A stretch of 64,000 nucleotides of DNA from Diphasiastrum complanatum (taxonomy: Eukaryota; Streptophyta; Lycopodiopsida; Lycopodiales; Lycopodiaceae): positions 50,752,606 through 50,816,605 of the forward strand of contig CM055100.1 of NCBI GenBank assembly GCA_029204225.1, given 5' to 3'. Positions 53,500-63,372 of this stretch are shown in pieces. The notes under the pieces are model-generated. The model was not told the origin of the DNA. It saw only the letters and a program-made list of their open reading frames with translations, and ran no database searches. Numbering within the stretch: position 1 is the first letter of the stretch; every line of letters starts with the position of its first letter. The translations under genes were made by a program, and so were the position numbers.

Positions 53500-54448
53500 A
53501 CCTGAGCCAGAAGTTCAGATTGTCGTGTCAATGGTAGGTGATGAAGGTTCTCCTAGAGCAATATCCTTGCCTTTGATGTCGACGAACTGATCCTTGATAA
53601 AGACTGTATCCCGACTGTACAAGATTTGTTGGGTATCAAGATCATACAGCTTGTATGTATTATCAGATGAAGTATATCCAATTAGGATGGTCTTGAGGCC
53701 TTGGAAGTCCAATTTCTTCCTCGTGTCTTTTGGAAACTGCGTGCAAGCAACGCATCCGAACACTCTTAGGTTCTTCACAGAAGGCTTAGAGCCTGTCCAC
53801 ACCTCATGGGGTGTCTTGCTTGAGAGGGCCTTGGTTGAACATCTGTTTTGGATGTAAGCTGCAGTGGAGACAGCTTCAACCCAGAATCTCTTGGACAGCG
53901 ATGCATGCGCTAGCATACATTTGGCTAATTCAACAAGGTACAATTCTTCCTCTCGGCTAAGCCATTAGATTGAGGACTGTCAAGAGTGATGAATTGTTGC
54001 TCAATGCCTTGGCTTTGGAGTACTCCTTAAACTTGGTAAAGATATATTCTCCACCATTGTCTGACCTTAGGGCCTTGATCGTCCTTCCAGTCTCTTGTTT
54101 TGCACACTCCTTGAAGATTCTGAAGCAGTTGGAGGCTTATAATTTTTTCTTTATAAAGTACACCATAGTCCTTCTAGAAAATTCATCAATAAAAGTTATA
54201 AAATGCTTTGCATCCTTCAGTGAAGGATTTTTCATCGGGCCACAAATGTCTTAATGTACAATGTCTAACAATCCTCTAGCAATATGGTGATGACTTCATT
54301 TAAATAGTTTCTTAGTCTGTTTACCAACTAGACAGTCTTGACAGACAGGTAACTCGACTTTATCACGAGGATAGTCGAGATCAAGAACAATAGATTGTCT
54401 AGACATTTGTTGTATAGCAGCATGATTCAAGTGACCAAGTCCATAATG
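53500..54448 (-). pseudogene. Element C integrase
   Basis: The well-preserved part (53943-53515) reads ELAKCMLAHASLSKRFWVEA, AYIQNRCSTKALSSKTPHEV, LRVFGCVACTQFPKDTRKKL and TILIGYTSSDNTYKLYDLDT. Upstream (53944-54448), in broken frames, are the PxxNGxxER region, the catalytic Asp region (TLRSDNGGEYI) and the DLVHYD/CGPMKNPS motif. Stops at several places. Confidence 0.85.
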
Positions 54449-54900
54449 TCAAAGTAAACTTTTATTTACATGAATAGAAGTACTAAGCGTCTGACAAGAG
54501 GCAGAAAAGCAATGACTTAATTTATACAAGTATCCATGTCTCTTTTTGAGTGCTAGGATCTTGTCTGTCCTATCAACTACTTTGCACTGATCACATTCAA
54601 ATTTTACTCTATGTCCTGAATCTGTGCTTCTGCTTACAGAGAGCAGATTCGTAGATAAATTTGGTACATACAGGACTTTAGAGAGTAGCTTATATTGATC
54701 ATTTTCAAAGTTCAATCTCACAGTACCTTCATCTTTAATTGCTTGTGTGCTATTGTCGCCAAGGTGAACATATTTATTGGTACTGTAAGGTGTATAGGAC
54801 TCGAAACAACCAATGAGACTGGTCATATGCTGAGTGGCACCAGAATCTTAGAACCAAGAACTGTTGCCGGGTGCTCCTTGATGGCTGGCCATGAAGCCAT
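54449..54900 (-). pseudogene. Element C protease region
   Basis: It reads SSWF, a stop, DSGATQHMTSLIGCFES (active-site DSG kept), then VHLGDNSTQAIKDEGTVRLN, VLYVPNLSTNLLSVSRSTDS and RVKFECDQCKVVD. The layout is the typical Copia protease followed by the pre-integrase region. The stop lies one codon before the catalytic Asp. Confidence 0.85.
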
Positions 54901-54999
54901 CATGATCCGCTTCTTGAATAGGCTGTGGAGCATCTATAGCTGCATTTTCCACTTGGTTCGACTGCCCCTTGATGTTGTTCTTTGCTTGCAGTATCCGGT

Positions 55000-55712
55000 A
55001 GACTTTAATTTTGTGATTGTTTCGCTTCTAGTATCTGCAGAACAGCTTCTTCTTCGTCTGCGGATTCGATTGTTCTTTGCGTTGTGCTAGTTTCTGGTCT
55101 TGCTTTGTTTGCTTTGAGCCTTTCTTCTTCTTCTACTTAGTCGTGCTCTTGTTGGTGTACAAGGCATGAGAATAAGTTGAGGAACTTGAGGCTTCGTTCC
55201 TCCGCATGTCTTTCTACAACAACATAGTAATGACTCTCGAAAGAGTTAGTTCTAGATGTGTCGTGATAATCATCACCCAGCTGTCGTATGAGCTTGGCAA
55301 GCTTGTAAGCAGTTGCATCACTGCATCTTCATCGTCTATGACAAATCCGACAGCGGCCATTTGCTTCAGTAGGTTCTTGAATTGGTTGATGTGATTATGT
55401 AGGGAATCACCATTCGCCATCTTGGGGGAGTAAAATTTCTTCCTGAGATGTAGTTTGGAAGCTATATCTCGCACTTCATATAGTGTGCTCAAGATGTCTC
55501 AGACTTCTTTGGATGTCTGGGCCTTGGATACATGGCCGATCTGGGTATCCATAATGTTGAGGATGATCAACGTGAAAGTCTTTCCGTCCTTCAGCTTCCA
55601 TTTGGCGATTGTTGCGTCGTCTGTTTCGGGTTTCCCTTCTGCACCTATAACAACATCATACAATTCTTTAGACATTAGTACAGTTTTCATCTTAAATTTT
55701 CACAAATGGTAA
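55000..55712 (-). pseudogene. Element C gag
   Basis: From 55712 down: MKTVLMSKELYDVVIGAEGK (53 codons after the leader), WKLKDGKTFTLIILNIMDTQ, STLYEVRDIASKLHLRKKFY, MANGDSLHNHINQFKNLLKQ, DDEDAVMQLLTSLPSSYDSW. A degraded zinc knuckle (LFCRY, stop, KRNNHKIK) and a Lys/Gln-rich stretch follow near 55000-55130. Frame breaks near 55500 and 55210. Confidence 0.85.
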
Positions 55713-55907
55713 TTTGCTCCATCAAGCTTGTCCATGATAGGACTGGATTTCTCTTGGGAATCCATGCGGAAGATTAGTCTAAGTAATAGAAAAAACTATC
55801 AGTGACCTAAGTATGAAAATCTGGTACTGGATTACAAAACAAGAAGACAATTACTCTATCGGCCGGTAGAGTCTTGTATTGTGGAAGCTTATCAGGCTAC
55901 GAAAATA

Positions 55908-55919
55908 GCTCTGATACCA
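55908..55919 (-). other. Element C primer binding site
   Basis: TGGTATCAGAGC on the minus strand, immediately before the LTR end (CCAACA). Confidence 0.9.
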
Positions 55920-56036
55920 TGTTGGAGAAAGAGGGTGTGTGAGTGTGAGAAACGAAAATAGCTCGAAAATAAACGAACACGAAAAGAAGCGAACTCGAAA
56001 CTCGAACGAGAAACGAACTCCAATGAAAAGTATTCA
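55920..56036 (-). repeat. Element C 5' LTR, 3' end only
   Basis: TTCG-rich sequence ending CTCCAACA on the minus strand, similar in character to the U5 end of the LTR at 535-1649. The rest of the LTR is displaced by F copy 2. Confidence 0.6.
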
Positions 56037-56843
56037 TGCGCAGCGGAATGAGCTATATTACTCTCAAGAAAGCTAACTTCCTAACAACATTCTAGCAACC
56101 CAAGAATCAAGAAACACCATTTTTTGATATTTGAAATACCCAAGAACAATCAAGGACATGATTGTTAGTGAATTTGCAAGATCAGACCCACAATCTCAGC
56201 CTCTATAGTTTATCTACATGCTAAAACTACAAAACAAGGAATTAATCCATTTCTACATTTTACAAAGCAAAAAAGTAAGCAAAAAATCTAATTAATCCAC
56301 AATCACAAAAGAAATCAGAACATGTTCATAGGAATTTCACTCAAGAAGTTAGCCATGAACAAGGAGCTTCTCAATTGCCAAGAACTCGTAAAAGATCTTC
56401 TTTATTCAATCAAGAGAAATGACAATACAATCAAAAGCTCCCTCACGAGAGAGGGGGCCCCTTAAATAATCAAGAGGGCTACCCATGTGGAGCCCAAGTG
56501 GCAATTCCACTGATTTAGAAATTACATGTGGAAAATAGCCCTTCCACTAGAGTTCACCATCAAAAGGTGGCTCACTCTAGATTATTTAAGGGGGTCCACA
56601 CTTATTTACATTGCCTAGGAAATATTACTAGCTCCTACATGGTCGTTCCTTCTCTGGGATACACCATGTAGGCTCACATAGAAAATAACTATCATCTTAG
56701 CTAGTAATCCTCGGCTCTCATGATCGGCTCTCAGCTTCTTCTGCTCTCCTCATTCTGAGACCTCCTCGGTCATGGGTGAGAGATACTCTGTACAGGCCTT
56801 CAGCTTGACTCGGCATCTGGATATTCCCCGGAATCCGCTAACA
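56037..56843 (-). repeat. F copy 2 3' LTR
   Basis: It starts TGTTAGCGGATTCC after TAGGGGTGGATAA on the minus strand; the low end, near TGCGCAGCGG, is approximate. A perfect 14-bp inverted repeat CCCCTTAAATAATC / GATTATTTAAGGGG lies at about 56459-56472 and 56579-56592 within it. Confidence 0.55.
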
Positions 56844-57069
56844 TTATCCACCCCTAATCTATTGCAGGACCCACTACAACACATGTGATGTCATTCTGCT
56901 TAGCACTTGGAAAAGCGTGGATCTACATTCGCTTCCGTAAAACCAGGTGCTTATTATCCGCAAAACTGCTCCGCTTTCTCAATGGCCACTACATTCTAGC
57001 CCTCTTGAGAACCTCTTGCAAGACCTGCTCGCCTTGTCGCCTTGTTGTATGTTTCCGCTCGTTCATTTT

Positions 57070-57680
57070 TCACCTTAGGGCTTCAAACACTTGACAGCAG
57101 AGCTTACGTCCATAGTTTAGTGGCCCCAAGTACTCTCGTATCTTTTCAATGAAGCCCATTTCCTGCCAGTCTTCTATCATAGTGACATATCGTGATGACA
57201 TGAAGGCCGCTTTGTAGTAAAGTTGGGCCATCATCTCATGGTCTTCCTCTGACTGGAGGGCTACGTTGGGATTCATCCTTATTGGATCAAAACCATGATC
57301 CCAAAAACATTCTTGCTGCATTAGAAAGGCCATTGATCGGCAATATTCGACGCTTTCTTGCACGCATAGATCGGCACTAGTCTTGTATTTATGTCCAAAA
57401 TCCAACAACTGTAGCCTCAGGTCATCTAGGGAGATTTTGTCTGAAATTACTGGAATCACCAGCCAGTTTACCAATTTAACTCGTGGCTTCTCTGCAGGCC
57501 AAATTTTTCTGTTTGAGTGGCATATAGAAAGGATCAATTCGTTTTCATGTCGGTGCCCTCAGATACTCTTGCAGCTGCCTGCTATCTTTTAAGACCTTGC
57601 TCCACCATTTCGGTTGCAGTTGCAGTGCCGCAATGATCTCAGCCCTGGTGGCTTTGATCGATCTCCTCTCTGCCTCCCCT
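57070..57680 (-). pseudogene. F copy 2: conserved C-terminal domain
   Basis: From about 57680 down: EIIAALQLQPKWWSKVLKDS, RQLQEYLRAPT, a stop, RIDPFYMPLK. Then, in the frame starting at 57537, LVNWLVIPVISDKISLDDLR, LQLLDFGHKYKTSADLCVQE, AFLMQQECFWDHGFDPIRMN, EEDHEMMAQLYYKAAFMSSR and YVTMIEDWQEMGFIEKIREY. Motifs and spacing match F copy 1. The stop after CQVFEALR (57070) is the natural end. Function unknown; position suggests a structural Gag part. Confidence 0.65.
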
Positions 57681-58950
57681 CATGTTGGGAGAATATTTTC
57701 TTTCAAATTTTTTTGACTCTTTGGTATTGGGCCATCTTACCCCTTGGCCTGGTAGGAGAAGTTGCCCTACATCATTGTGGTGGCCTTGGGTAGTCATCTA
57801 GGGCCTTAGTGCCCATATCCTTTTCCTTTGTCCGCTCACTCGTAGATGGCTCAACTACGTCCGTGTCTTTCCTGGATGAGAATCTTCTTGTTTCCGATGG
57901 ATCTACCAGGAAGTCTCATCACCCCCGATGTTAGTGTTAGTTTCTGGAAGGCTGGGGATGGAGTGATCAGGAGAGTGAGGCATAGGGATGACAAGTTTAG
58001 GAGGGAATGGGTTTAACAAATCGTACATCGCGTCAGGGGAGTGAAGTTGTTGTAGGAACTCGTCTCGTCGTGCCTTGTATGTGTCAGCTGGACTTTTAGA
58101 TGGGCCCAATAATCTGCTAGGAGGTGGTGGAGAGAAGGAAGATGAAGAAACAGGGTAAGTGAGAATAAATGTTTCAAAAAAATTAAAAATAAAATAAGAA
58201 GAGAGGTTAGAAGTCCGAGGGAGGAGGGAAAAAGCTCTGTAAGTAACTTTGGCTCTCTAGCTACCCGATCCCGAGCTATCGTCTGATATCCGGGTTTGCC
58301 TATCCTTATTGTCCGCACCATCATCTCCATCATCGTCCCGTGGTTTCTTTGTGGAAGCACTTGCTTGGGCCTTGCATGACGTGTCCCACAATTGGTTCAC
58401 CTTGTCCAAGACTTGTTGCAGGGCCTTTGTCGTATCTTCTAGCTGCTTCTGGGACTCAAGGATGACCTTTTCCTGCTTGGCCACAATATTTTCAAAATTT
58501 CTCTTCTCGGCTTCTCGTTCCTGGATCAGCCACACATATTTCTCCATCCGGATGGCTGTGGCCTGTGGGGCCTAGAACTGTATGTCCTCGAGCTTAATTA
58601 GAGGGGCACCAACTGTCATTGCACCCAACGATCCATCTCATGTTTGGTCGATCTGGGCCATCTGGTGCTTCAGTTGTTACTGGACCTCTTCCAATGTGAT
58701 CTTCTGTCCAACCATCACGGATCTGATTTCATCTGTTTCCTTTTCTTTTTCTTTGGCCAACTTCTGTTTTTGTGCGATCTCTTGGATCTAGTACTGGATC
58801 TTATTCTCGAGCACTTGGTGCTGGCTTATCAACCAACGCATGTGGTAGATTGTTTCAGATAGGCCGATCATCGAGCGCTTAGCTGCTTCAGAGAGCTTCT
58901 CAAGGTTAGTGATGGTTGGGTACTGATTAGAGGTGTGAGATGGTGAAGCT
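57681..58950 (-). pseudogene. F copy 2: coiled coil and Pro-rich linker
   Basis: The coiled-coil region (58950-58260) reads TNLEKLSEAAKRSMIGLSET, LISQHQVLENKIQ, QKQKLAKEKEKETDEIRSVM, MEKYVWLIQEREAEKRNFEN, KQEKVILESQKQLEDTTKAL and LDKVNQLWDTSCKAQASAST. An acidic stretch (RDDDGDDGADNKDR) and a Ser/Pro-rich stretch (SSSSFSPPPPSRLLGPSKSP) with LNPFPPKLVIPMPHSPDHSI follow. Five or more in-frame stops, mostly single-base changes (TAG for CAG), mark it as dead. Confidence 0.6.
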
Positions 58951-59524
58951 AATCCAAAAAATAAATGTTGTGGAGGAATGAAGATGGAGGTGAAGGGAGT
59001 GGAGAAACAATATTAGTAGTAATGGTGGTTGTTGTTGTGGTGGTTAGTGGAGGGATCAGACTTTCTCCTAACTGATCTGCTTTTTTCGGTTCATCATCAA
59101 TGATCTCCATCAGGTCCGCAACATCAAAATATTGTGATGTGGCCAAGGTATGGACTTGTTGGGCCTGTGGTTGTTGGTCTTGTGACTGTTGGGCCGCTCC
59201 TGTGTCTTGGAAAATGGGACTCCCCACTCCCTCCCCCCCCCAAAAGAATGTGTCGTTGGTGAAGTTGGCGATGTTGGCACGGTAATCAACAAGGGTGGGA
59301 TCTAGTGGTACGACTAGGGTTGTGCCCATGTCTGTTGCTGCCAATGATGTAGTTGCTCCATCACCCTCGTCGATGATGTGTGAGGGTGATGAGTGTTGTT
59401 GAGAGGCTGCTTGGGAGGATGAGTTCCCATCATCAGAATTGGATTCTTGAGATTCTGTGCCATCTGGTGATTTCATGCTGGCCTGAAGCTTTCTGTGAAT
59501 GCGTTGATGCCTTGTGTTTGGCAA
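58949..59524 (-). pseudogene. F copy 2: low-complexity linker
   Basis: The open frame reads MPNTRHQRIHRKLQASMKSP, a Ser/Gln/Asp-rich stretch (SSSQAASQQHSSPSHIIDEG), NDTFFWGGEGVGSPIFQ, AQQSQDQQPQAQQVHTLATS, QYFDVADLMEIIDDEPKKAD and a Thr run. It forms the middle of the F protein rather than a separate gene, because the N-terminal frame leads into it. Confidence 0.5.
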
Positions 59525-60423
59525 CTGGGCCTTAGAGGTGTCGGCCTGTTGAGCTGCCGATGATGTTGTTGCTTGTGGATCTGGTTGAGAGCTTTATGGC
59601 TTGTGTACCAGTAGAATAATACTAGTGTTTGTCCTTTTGGGTGGAAGCCCTCATGGTGAAGTAGCCTGTGAGCATGAATGCTTGGACTTTTTGGATCCTA
59701 TAGGAATGTCCAAAGCTTTGTCGGCAACTTGTAGGTGTTGTTGAAGTCTGGGCCCATTTTGTACCTGATGGAGTGTAATATCAGTCATGAGGTATTCCAG
59801 AACTGTTATCAACTGCTTATTTTTTACACAGTCATGAAGGCAGTTCGAAGCAAACTGTGTCCAATCATAAAGGTTTTGGGCATGTAGTTGTGAATCTGCC
59901 ATCATGTGGAATAAAGACATGGGTACCCGCAACACCTTTGTTCTTGGTCGTTGTGTGCACCTGGTCAAGTATGCACATGTTGCCGCTAGTTGTTGATCAT
60001 TGATTGCCTCAATGCAGTACCCGTCTTTATTCTTCCATTTGTCCACTAAGGGATCTATATACTTGAAATAAGCTGTTTATTCAATCTTCTGGAGCCTCCT
60101 GGTAACAACATTTGGTCCACGAGGGAACCCGAAGGGTTGCAAGTCAGCCGCTGCAAAAGATATACTATAGACATAGTTCCTGACAGGGGGAACTATGAGT
60201 TGGCACGACCTTGCAGTAGCATTATAGTTGACGTATGCCATGTGTAGCAGGTACGGACTCTGATACCTAGTCAGGACAGGGATTTGGAACTCAATTGCCT
60301 TGAAAAAAAAAATTTCCTGTTGTTACCAGGTCTGCATCTCGGTAATATCCAATTTGCATAGCTAGATGTCGATCTTATTAGCATCGGGGTCATCGGAATT
60401 GGAACTCTAGTAGGAAGACATTG
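59525..60423 (-). pseudogene. F copy 2: conserved N-terminal domain
   Basis: From the start at 60423: MSSY, a stop, SSNSDDPDANKIDI, LCKLDITEMQTW, a stop, KAIEFQIPVLTRYQSPYLLH, MAYVNYNATARSCQLIVPPV, ADLQPFGFPRGPNVVTRRLQ, YFKYIDPLVDKWKNKDGYCI, EAINDQQLAATCAYLTRCTQ, LRVPMSLFHMMADSQLHAQN, LYDWTQFASNCLHDCVKNKQ, LITVLEYLMTDITL. The text strongly suggests a folded helical domain. I recall similar predicted proteins from conifers (memory, unverified). Stops occur at 4 or more positions. No catalytic motif. Confidence 0.6.
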
Positions 60424-60491
60424 TAAAAAACTAAAAAAAACAATGTGCTAGAAAAAATGCGTCGGTTGAGATTTGAGACAGGGAGAAGGGT

Positions 60492-60590
60492 GGCTTCGGC
60501 TCGGTCAAGATGTGACTCATGGCTTTGGTTGAGATGGAACGGGATGGCATCGGTCGAGATGGAACAGATGGCTTTGGTTGAGATGGATCT
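60492..60590 (-). repeat. Short tandem repeat, four units of 21-29 bp
   Basis: Units read GGCTTTGGTTGAGATGGAAC or close variants, including GGCATCGGTCGAGATGGAAC. It lies exactly at the breakpoint where A-family integrase stops (ITFID) and F copy 2 begins. Confidence 0.7.
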
Positions 60591-61294
60591 ATAAAGGTGA
60601 TGAAATAGATTGCATCTCCTAAGAATGGAGTTGGCATTGGACCACAAAGATCATTATGTACAAGATCTAATATATGTTTTGTCTTTATGGAATGTGTTCT
60701 AGGAAATCTACTTCTAGAGTGTTTGTCATAAATGCAAGATTCACAGAAAAAAGATTTTCTATCTAATGAAAGAGAGAAATACAATCCATCAACTAAATTA
60801 TTACAACGCATGTAAGAAAGTGATCTTGTATTCACATGTCCAAATTGACCATGCCACAGTAAAGCTCGATTGTTTACATAATCATTTGAAGTACTAGCTA
60901 ATGCAACTGAATCAGATAGTACATATAAATTTTTGACTCTAGTGTAGGTACTCAGAGTAGTATCCTTGTCAAAGATTGTACATTGTTCAAAGGAGAAAAT
61001 GACAATGTAGCCCCCATCAGTTATCTTAGAAATTGATAACATGTTCTTAGATAGCTGAGGTACATGAAGAATGTTCAGAATAGAGACAAAAAGAGTGTTC
61101 TTGAATAGAATCTTTACAGTCCCTTTGCCTTCAATGTGAATGGTGCTTGAGTCTCCAAGGTAGATGAGTTGTTCTCTAGTATAAGCTTCATATTCAGTAA
61201 ACCACTCCCTTGGGGGAGTCATGTGTTGGGTAGTGCCATTGTCTAGATGCCAGCAATCGTAGTCTTTGTTGTTACTATTGTAAGCCATTAACAA
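60591..61294 (-). pseudogene. A-family Copia protease and integrase N-terminus
   Basis: From 61294 down: NKDYDCWHLDNGTTQHMTPP (active site D-N-G instead of D-S-G), YLGDSSTIHIEGKGTVKILF, NILHVPQLSKNMLSISKITD, then the integrase HHCC region LLWHGQFGHVNTRS, CESCIYDKHSRSRFPR, LDLVHNDLCGPMPTPF (N in place of S before the catalytic Asp) and YFITFID. It is open over 230 codons but is cut at 60591, before the second catalytic Asp. Confidence 0.9.
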
Positions 61295-61309
61295 TTGAAA
61301 TGGTTGTCA

Positions 61310-62175
61310 TCATAAGATATAAGCTCCTTAAATTTTGCCGCGTTGGTAGATTTCAGCTGTTGGTGTTGCTATTTCTTTGCCTCATTGTAGATGCGGGTAC
61401 GACACTCCTTGATGTCGTGATTTACTCTCTTACAGTATCTGCAAAAGAGTTTCTTGCATGATGCGTTGCCCTCTGATTGAGTTTGAGGCTTTTGCTACAG
61501 TTGTTGCTTTTGCACTTGGTTCTTGCCCTTGAAGTTATTTTCTTCTTGGTGTACAGAGCCAGGGATTTATCTTTGACGGACAGATCACTGGTCTTTCTCT
61601 GTATTTCTTCTTGAAGAAGATGATCGATGAGCTTTTGAAAACTTAGGTTAGGTTCGGTGGAGATCATCACAACAAAGTACTCATACGACTTTGGTAAAGA
61701 AGAAAGCAAGGTCATTATAGCATCATCATCTTGAATAGCACATCCTACAGCTGACAATTGATCTAGTAAAGATTTAAGACTATTGATGTGAGAAGTGATG
61801 GCTGTTGAATTAGACATTATAAGAGTAAAGAACTTCCTTCTAAGGTGCAACCTTGTGGTTACATCTTGAGTCTTATACAGATTTGATAACAAGTCCAGTG
61901 CTTCCCTAGAGGACTTGCATGTGGTAACGTCGGATATTTGGGAGTCGGCCAAATTCAGCGTGATCGATGCTAGGGCCTTCTGATCCTTGATCTTCCATGC
62001 CTTAGCTATTTCAATATCAATGTCTTTTGGACCCATCTACAACATCCCAAATATTTCTATCTATCAGCATCATCCAGAGTTTTAACATCCAGATGTAGAA
62101 GTTAGAATGGTTGAATCTATCAATGACTCTAACTTTGTTGAATGAAAAAGATGAAGTGTTATTAGTAAGAGACAT
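61310..62175 (-). pseudogene. A-family Copia gag
   Basis: Start at 62175: MSLTNNTSSFSFNKVRVIDR, FNHSNFYIWMLKLWMMLIDR, NIWDVVDGSK, a frame shift near 62030, then IEIAKAWKIKDQKALASITL, SREALDLLSNLYKTQDVTTR, LHLRRKFFTLIMSNSTAITS, TLLSSLPKSYEYFVVMISTE, LIDHLLQEEIQRK, and in a shifted frame the zinc knuckle LFCRYCKRVNHDIKEC (CX2CX4HX4C) at 61440-61395. Two frameshifts only; it is the most complete A gag in the window. Confidence 0.9.
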
Positions 62176-62223
62176 GCTGGCAGTAATCGAAAAAATAGAA
62201 TAAGCTCTTGGTTTATTTAACTG

Positions 62224-62235
62224 GGATCTGATACC
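62224..62235 (-). other. A-family primer binding site, two mismatches
   Basis: The minus strand reads TGGTATCAGATC with CCAG following, placed like the sites at 31289 and 42813. A second similar word (TGGTACCAGAGC, RC of 62277-62288) lies 50 bases further up. Confidence 0.7.
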
Positions 62236-62238
62236 AAT

Positions 62239-62880
62239 TGAAGAATTGAAACAGTAGTAGGATAGAACAGAATGCTCTGGTACCACTTGTTCGATCTGAA
62301 ACGGGAGAGAACAAATTTTAGTGTGGAAGAGCTCTCATTTTGATATAGGACCGGTTGAAACAAATCCACCAAAGAGTTTTTTTGAGTTATTGTCAATCTG
62401 TATGAATCAGAAAGTTCAATGTGGAATGAAGAATAATGGTGCAAAAAAATTGTGCTTGTTCCTCAAGCGTCAGAGAAGGCCTGAACAGATGTAGAGGAGT
62501 CAGAGACATCTGTGATCTATTAGATTGAGTGAACGAGCAAAACAAGCAAGTAAAGTATTGTAATCAAATCACAACACACAGACACCTACGTTAAACACAA
62601 ATGATGAAAAAGTGTTGCTTGTATATTACATCAAATGCTTGTGATAGAGGAAGGGCAACAATATATATTACAACCAAAAAGGGGTGTGACAGAAATGCTA
62701 AATCTTCGGCTCTCTTGCACACTGTTAAATGAGAGCTGAAAGTGTATTTATACACACCATTCTTGTTTCTTACAAGAATCGTTTTAACTAATCCATTTTT
62801 ACAAGACTAGCTTAGCTCTAAATGCGTACTTGGTCATGAAATAGTGTACAACGACATCTGTACATTTGTACATTACCTAG
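62239..62880 (-). repeat. A-related 5' LTR, diverged
   Basis: About 640 bases before the primer site, ending AATTCTTCA on the minus strand. A TATAAATACA word (RC of 62744-62753) is a likely TATA box. It does not align well with the A LTRs at 30055 and 42221, so it may be a sister lineage. The start is not resolved. Confidence 0.45.
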
Positions 62881-62889
62881 CTTTGAACT

Positions 62890-63372
62890 CCACTTCAAGA
62901 GTATGATTGCTCAGGGAGGAACAGTCTCTACTAGAAAATCTACCTCCGGGTTCTATTTCTATCTGGCAGGGGGACCAATTTTGTGGAAGTCACCAGTTGC
63001 GCTTTCTTCAACAGAGGCAGAGTACATCGCAGCATGTCAAGCTTCAAAAGAAGTTGTATGGATCAGGTTATTATTTCATGACTTACATCACACTCAGTTT
63101 AATGCTACCACCATTCTGTGTGACAACTTGAGCTATATTTCACTGTCACTGAATCCCAAATTTCATGGCAAATCCAAACACATAGAAATCTAGTATCATT
63201 TCATTCGGGAGAAAGTTTTCTCAGGACAAGCGATCCTTCAATACTACTCCACAACAGAAATGGTCGCAGACATCTTCACCAAAGCGCTTCCCAGGATCAA
63301 GCACCAGAAGTTCTTCAACATGCTGAACTTGACGAAAATACCAAAGGCACCAACCGTGACCTTAAGGGGGAC
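62890..63372 (+). pseudogene. A-family Copia RNase H and polypurine tract
   Basis: It reads GGTVSTRKSTSGFYFYLAGG, PILWKSPVALSSTEAEYIAA, CQASKEVVWIRLLFHDLHHT, ATTILCDNLSYISLSLNPKF, HGKSKHIEI, a stop, YHFIREKVFSG, then in another frame MVADIFTKALPRIKHQKFFN, MLNLTKI. The tract CTTAAGGGGGAC (63361-63372) follows. Only RNase H remains of pol; the break near 62890 joins it to the LTR on the other strand. Confidence 0.9.

Larger units (their letters stand above)
52594..56036 (-). mobile_element. C: Copia element lacking RNase H and 3' LTR
   Basis: Minus-strand order: part of a 5' LTR (56036-55920), primer site, gag, zinc knuckle, protease, integrase, RT. It stops in RT at about 52594. The LTR piece is bounded by F copy 2 near 56037. 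Its gag start is homologous to that at 1709-1850. Confidence 0.8.
56037..60423 (-). mobile_element. F copy 2: longest F element, gag-like protein, no pol
   Basis: Minus-strand order: protein start (60423), conserved N-terminal domain, low-complexity linker, coiled coil, Pro-rich linker, conserved C-terminal domain (ending 57070), untranslated region, polypurine tract and LTR (56843-56037). The 5' LTR and primer site are not present, because the upstream side meets a tandem repeat and A-family integrase. No protease, RT, RNase H or integrase motif was found anywhere in this copy or in copies 1 and 3. Confidence 0.6.
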
